This document shows, piece after piece, positions 25,527-25,724 of a DNA stretch of 25,724 nt. Source of the DNA: Muribaculaceae bacterium (GTDB lineage Bacteria; Bacteroidota; Bacteroidia; Bacteroidales; Muribaculaceae); assembly GCA_022511505.1 (NCBI GenBank), contig JAFLTK010000144.1, positions 1-25,724 of the forward strand. The letters are read 5' to 3'. Numbering within the stretch: position 1 is the first letter of the stretch; each line of letters opens with the position of its first letter. The translations under genes were made by a program, and so were the position numbers. The notes under the pieces were generated by a model. It saw only the letters and a list, made by a program, of their open reading frames with translations, was not told the DNA's origin and ran no database searches.

Positions 25527-25605
25527 CGAGGAGCTCCTGCTCCTCGACCTAACCGGACCGGGACGACGTTGGTATATCACGTTTTATCAAGATTTATCAC
25601 GGTGG
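25527..25605. repeat. Third, rearranged copy of the intergenic repeat
   Basis: Contains the hairpin CGAGGAGC-TCCT-GCTCCTCG (25527-25546) and three 10-bp units (25576-25605: ATCACGTTTT, ATCAAGATTT, ATCACGGTGG). Here the hairpin comes before the 10-bp units, whereas in the copies at 71 and 3279 it comes after; the GTCAC that follows the hairpin in those copies is here on the other side as GTGAC, so the hairpin module is inverted. Confidence 0.7.
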
Positions 25606-25641
25606 CGCTATCGCGCCATCAAAACGCGGGTAGCCCTGTAG

Positions 25642-25661
25642 GGACGCGACATGTCGCGTCC
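25642..25661. repeat. 20-bp perfect palindrome, copy 1
   Basis: GGACGCGACATGTCGCGTCC is identical to its own reverse complement and recurs at 25696-25715. Left flank is CCCTGTAG. It resembles REP-like intergenic palindromes. Confidence 0.8.
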
Positions 25662-25695
25662 GCGCGTCAATGTGTTGAATTTCACCGGATTATGT

Positions 25696-25715
25696 GGACG
25701 CGACATGTCGCGTCC
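25696..25715. repeat. 20-bp perfect palindrome, copy 2
   Basis: Same 20 bases as 25642-25661. Its right flank CTACGGG mirrors the left flank of copy 1, so the pair forms a larger inverted repeat around a 34-bp spacer. No gene is visible from 25496 to the window end. Confidence 0.8.
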
Positions 25716-25724
25716 CTACGGGAT

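Overview
The window looks like chromosomal DNA from a gut member of the order Bacteroidales; the closest feel is Muribaculaceae, but that family-level guess is inference. Support comes from promoters of the Bacteroidota type (TTTG, 19-20 bp gap, TAnnTTTG) in front of several genes, from a BtuG-type surface propeller lipoprotein in a vitamin B12 locus, from a PL10 pectate lyase, and from Bacteroidales-style dispersed intergenic repeats. Most genes are GC-rich. Two of them, the SF1 helicase at the left end and the Fic gene, are visibly more AT-rich and look like later arrivals.

Layout, left to right. (1) 1-301: a terminator for a gene outside the window, then a repeat copy. (2) 302-3142: a large SF1 (UvrD-like) helicase on the minus strand, bracketed by two diverged direct copies of the same intergenic repeat. 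(3) 3458-5878: a secreted pectate lyase and a secreted esterase/propeller protein, minus strand, with a very clear promoter. (4) 6000-12223: a vitamin B12 uptake operon on the minus strand (promoter, cobalamin riboswitch, btuG, btuB, btuF, btuC, btuD), every gene overlapping the next. (5) 12501-18220: a three-gene RND multidrug efflux operon on the plus strand (adaptor, inner-membrane pump, outer-membrane factor). (6) 18258-19661: a RhlE-like DEAD-box RNA helicase, minus strand. (7) 19967-21034: a Fic-domain protein with its own promoter and a 29-bp near-palindrome in the leader. (8) 21187-22814: a zinc/manganese-type ABC binding protein and ATPase without a permease gene. (9) 22790-25047: an NfnAB-like ferredoxin:NADP oxidoreductase pair, minus strand. 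(10) 25048-25724: no conventional gene, but a complete small-transcript unit (strong promoter, 17-codon hydrophobic reading frame, structured RNA, terminator), followed by repeats and two copies of a perfect 20-bp palindrome.

How parts work together: BtuG captures B12 at the surface, BtuB carries it over the outer membrane, BtuF binds it in the periplasm and BtuCD pumps it into the cytoplasm, with the riboswitch presumably shutting the operon off when B12 is plentiful. The pectate lyase cuts pectin while the esterase may remove ester groups. The RND genes form a complete tripartite pump. NfnAB balances NADH, NADPH and ferredoxin.

The least explained parts are the transcript unit at 25196-25495, where a closing stem of the RNA and the terminator compete for the same bases, the three-copy repeat family with an internal 10-bp period, and the small hairpin repeat sitting directly upstream of two separate promoters. 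No CRISPR array, tRNA, rRNA or transposase gene was seen.
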